From positions 62,001-126,000 of the forward strand of contig NZ_JAGHRB010000006.1 in NCBI RefSeq assembly GCF_017743995.1: a DNA stretch of 64,000 nucleotides, written 5' to 3'. Position numbers and translations under genes: made by a program. The DNA is from Ruegeria sp. R13_0 (GTDB lineage Bacteria; Pseudomonadota; Alphaproteobacteria; Rhodobacterales; Rhodobacteraceae). Below the pieces are notes generated by a model. That model made no database searches. It had not been told where the DNA came from and saw only the letters and a program-made list of their open reading frames with translations. Within the stretch, counting starts at the first letter, position 1; each line of letters starts with the position of its first letter. Of the stretch, positions 62,823-64,000 are shown piece by piece.

Positions 62823-63493
62823 GCGACTATGGCAAAGCCTTTACGCTGATGCGTGATGCGGCGCAGGGGCCGTGGCGGGACTACACCCGCCACGGCTTTG
62901 TTGAAGGGATGAAGGACGGCTCTCTGCCCCGAGAGGCATTCCTGCATTACCTGCGTCAGGACTATGTGTTCCTGATCCACTTCAGCCGTGCCTGGGCGCT
63001 GGCAGTTGTTAAATCGGAGACGCATTCCGAAATGCTGACGGCTGTGGGCACCGTGAACGCATTGGTCGCCGAAGAGATGCAGTTGCATATCGGGATCTGT
63101 GAAGCGGCCGGGATCTCTCAGGAGGAGCTGTTTGCAACCCCGGAACGTGCAGAAAATCTGGCCTATACGCGCTTCGTGCTGGAGGTCGGGTATAGCGGCG
63201 ATCTGCTGGACCTGTTGGCCGCACTTGCGCCCTGTGTGATGGGCTATGGTGAGATCGGCGCTCGGCTGGCCTCCGGGGCCACATCCGAGGCCTATCGCGA
63301 CTGGATCAACACCTATGCCGGTGAGGACTACCAGGGTGCGTGCAAAGCGGTTGGCGAACTGCTGGATTCGGCTCTAACACGACGGATTGGGGCAGATTTC
63401 GAGGCCTCTCCGCGATGGGAGCGTTTGTGCCAGACCTTCCGAACCGCGACGGAGTTGGAGGTCAATTTCTGGCAAATGAGTCTGACCCCATGA
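62819..63493 (+). CDS. tenA: aminopyrimidine aminohydrolase TenA
   Basis: Hydrolyses aminomethyl-HMP to HMP in thiamin salvage, or acts as a thiaminase II. The 224-residue all-helical protein has PREAFLHYLRQDYVFLIHFSRAWA with the active-site Asp48 region, and Cys139 in LAPCVMGYGEIG as the catalytic cysteine of TenA-C. Overlaps both thiY and thiZ by 4 bp. With ThiY and ThiZ it forms the pyrimidine uptake-and-salvage module. Confidence 0.93.
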   Translation: MSDYGKAFTLMRDAAQGPWRDYTRHGFVEGMKDGSLPREAFLHYLRQDYVFLIHFSRAWALAVVKSETHSEMLTAVGTVNALVAEEMQLHIGICEAAGISQEELFATPERAENLAYTRFVLEVGYSGDLLDLLAALAPCVMGYGEIGARLASGATSEAYRDWINTYAGEDYQGACKAVGELLDSALTRRIGADFEASPRWERLCQTFRTATELEVNFWQMSLTP

Positions 63494-64000
63494 CCCGGGC
63501 GCCCGATCTCACCATCAGCGGACACGCGAGCATTGGCGATACGCCCTTATTCGCACCGCTGACCCTGACCCTTGGGGCGGGGCAGTGGACTTGTCTGTTG
63601 GGTGGATCGGGCGTTGGCAAAACCACCGTTCTGCGCCTGATCGCAGGGTTGGAGACAGGCGCGGATTTCACCGGCCAGATCTTGGCCAGCGATGGCCAAA
63701 CAGTCCCGACTCGCGTGGCCTACATGGCGCAGGACGACTTGCTGCTGCCTTGGGCGACGGTGGCGCAAAACGTCTCGCTCGGCGCGCGGTTGCGGGGTGA
63801 GAAACCTGATCTGGATCGCCGGGACCGTCTGATCGAGCGGATGCGCCTGCAAGATCACATGGCCAAGAAACCGTCGGAACTGTCTGGCGGCCAGAGACAG
63901 CGCGTCGCCTTGGCGCGGACCCTGATGGAGGATCGCCCCATCGTGCTGCTGGATGAGCCATTCTCGGCCCTCGACGCGCGCACCCGCGCAGACATGCAGG
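63490..64000 (+). CDS. thiZ: thiamin-pyrimidine ABC transporter ATP-binding protein ThiZ (3' end missing)
   Basis: The first 170 codons of an ABC ATPase, cut by the window edge. Walker A is GGSGVGKTT, Q-loop YMAQDDLLLPW, signature LSGGQRQR and Walker B IVLLDEPFSALD, all intact. It is of the SsuB/TauB/ThiZ group. Context with thiY and tenA gives the ThiZ name; a thiX permease gene is expected just outside the window. Confidence 0.88.
   Translation, partial: MTRAPDLTISGHASIGDTPLFAPLTLTLGAGQWTCLLGGSGVGKTTVLRLIAGLETGADFTGQILASDGQTVPTRVAYMAQDDLLLPWATVAQNVSLGARLRGEKPDLDRRDRLIERMRLQDHMAKKPSELSGGQRQRVALARTLMEDRPIVLLDEPFSALDARTRADMQ

Noticed and set aside
1-64000. Prophage, transposon, toxin-antitoxin, CRISPR or defence island
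   Set aside because: No integrase, transposase, repeat-spacer array, restriction gene or tRNA-edge integration was seen; nearly every gene has a core housekeeping or envelope identity.

Overview
The window is GC-rich chromosomal DNA from an alphaproteobacterium, most likely a marine Rhodobacteraceae (Roseobacter-type) organism. Evidence is the gene order (mnmE-mnmG-rsmG-parA-parB beside rho and hemJ; maf-aroE-coaE-dnaQ-secB on the other side), the FxsA, Tim44-like and DUF454 neighbours, a bacterial voltage-gated sodium channel close to the NavAb/NavSp type, and a TPP-riboswitch thi operon with thiD-O-S-G-E-F followed by a ThiY/TenA/ThiZ uptake module. No insertion sequence, prophage, CRISPR array, tRNA or rRNA gene was seen. 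The window is nearly all core and housekeeping DNA.

Layout. 1-6.9 kb: the end of an alpha/beta hydrolase, then Smr, MltA and Tim44-like genes leftward, fxsA-secB rightward, and dnaQ-coaE-aroE-maf leftward as an overlapping operon. 6.9-7.3 kb: a gene-free stretch with DnaA-box-like sequences flanking an AT-rich tract, the best candidate for the chromosome origin. 7.3-14.7 kb: hemJ, rho, mnmE, mnmG, rsmG, parA and parB, with two perfect 16-bp parS palindromes inside the start of mnmG and of rsmG. 14.7-22 kb: DUF454, hemW-rdgB-rph, hrcA-grpE and mutS. 22-33 kb: malic enzyme, a sugar kinase, MsrA, a polar amino-acid ABC importer, an AhpD-like protein, an SCP2 protein, argG, a membrane protein and ilvA. 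32.6-37.7 kb: an Hpt protein facing a receiver-PP2C phosphatase, two Nudix hydrolases, Hsp33 and a CCA-adding enzyme. 37.9-44.2 kb: two tandem ABC exporters, an RNA m5U methyltransferase, the sodium channel and an L,D-transpeptidase. 44.3-53.2 kb: a leftward surface-glycan cluster (cysQ, kdsB, galE, three glycosyltransferases, a two-part sulfotransferase) with a divergent ABC-2 glycan-export permease. 53.2-57.2 kb: alkB and dnaK-dnaJ with a sigma-32-type promoter. 57.4-64 kb: the TPP riboswitch and thiamin operon, cut by the window edge inside thiZ.

How the parts work together. The origin candidate and the ParABS system lie within about 8 kb, so replication start and segregation share one neighbourhood. 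CysQ (PAP removal) at the head and a PAPS-type sulfotransferase at the tail of the glycan cluster suggest that the glycan is sulfated. The thi operon combines thiazole synthesis with uptake and TenA-type salvage of pyrimidine; thiC is not among the genes seen.

The least explained items are the two-part sulfotransferase and the glycosyltransferase with an unassigned C-terminal half, a ThiF that lacks its zinc cysteines but carries a rhodanese-like tail, two ~97-bp elements that exactly fill convergent gene junctions, and an ABC permease that starts with a lipoprotein-like signal. No clearly new multi-gene system was found; the sulfated-glycan cluster is the closest candidate.
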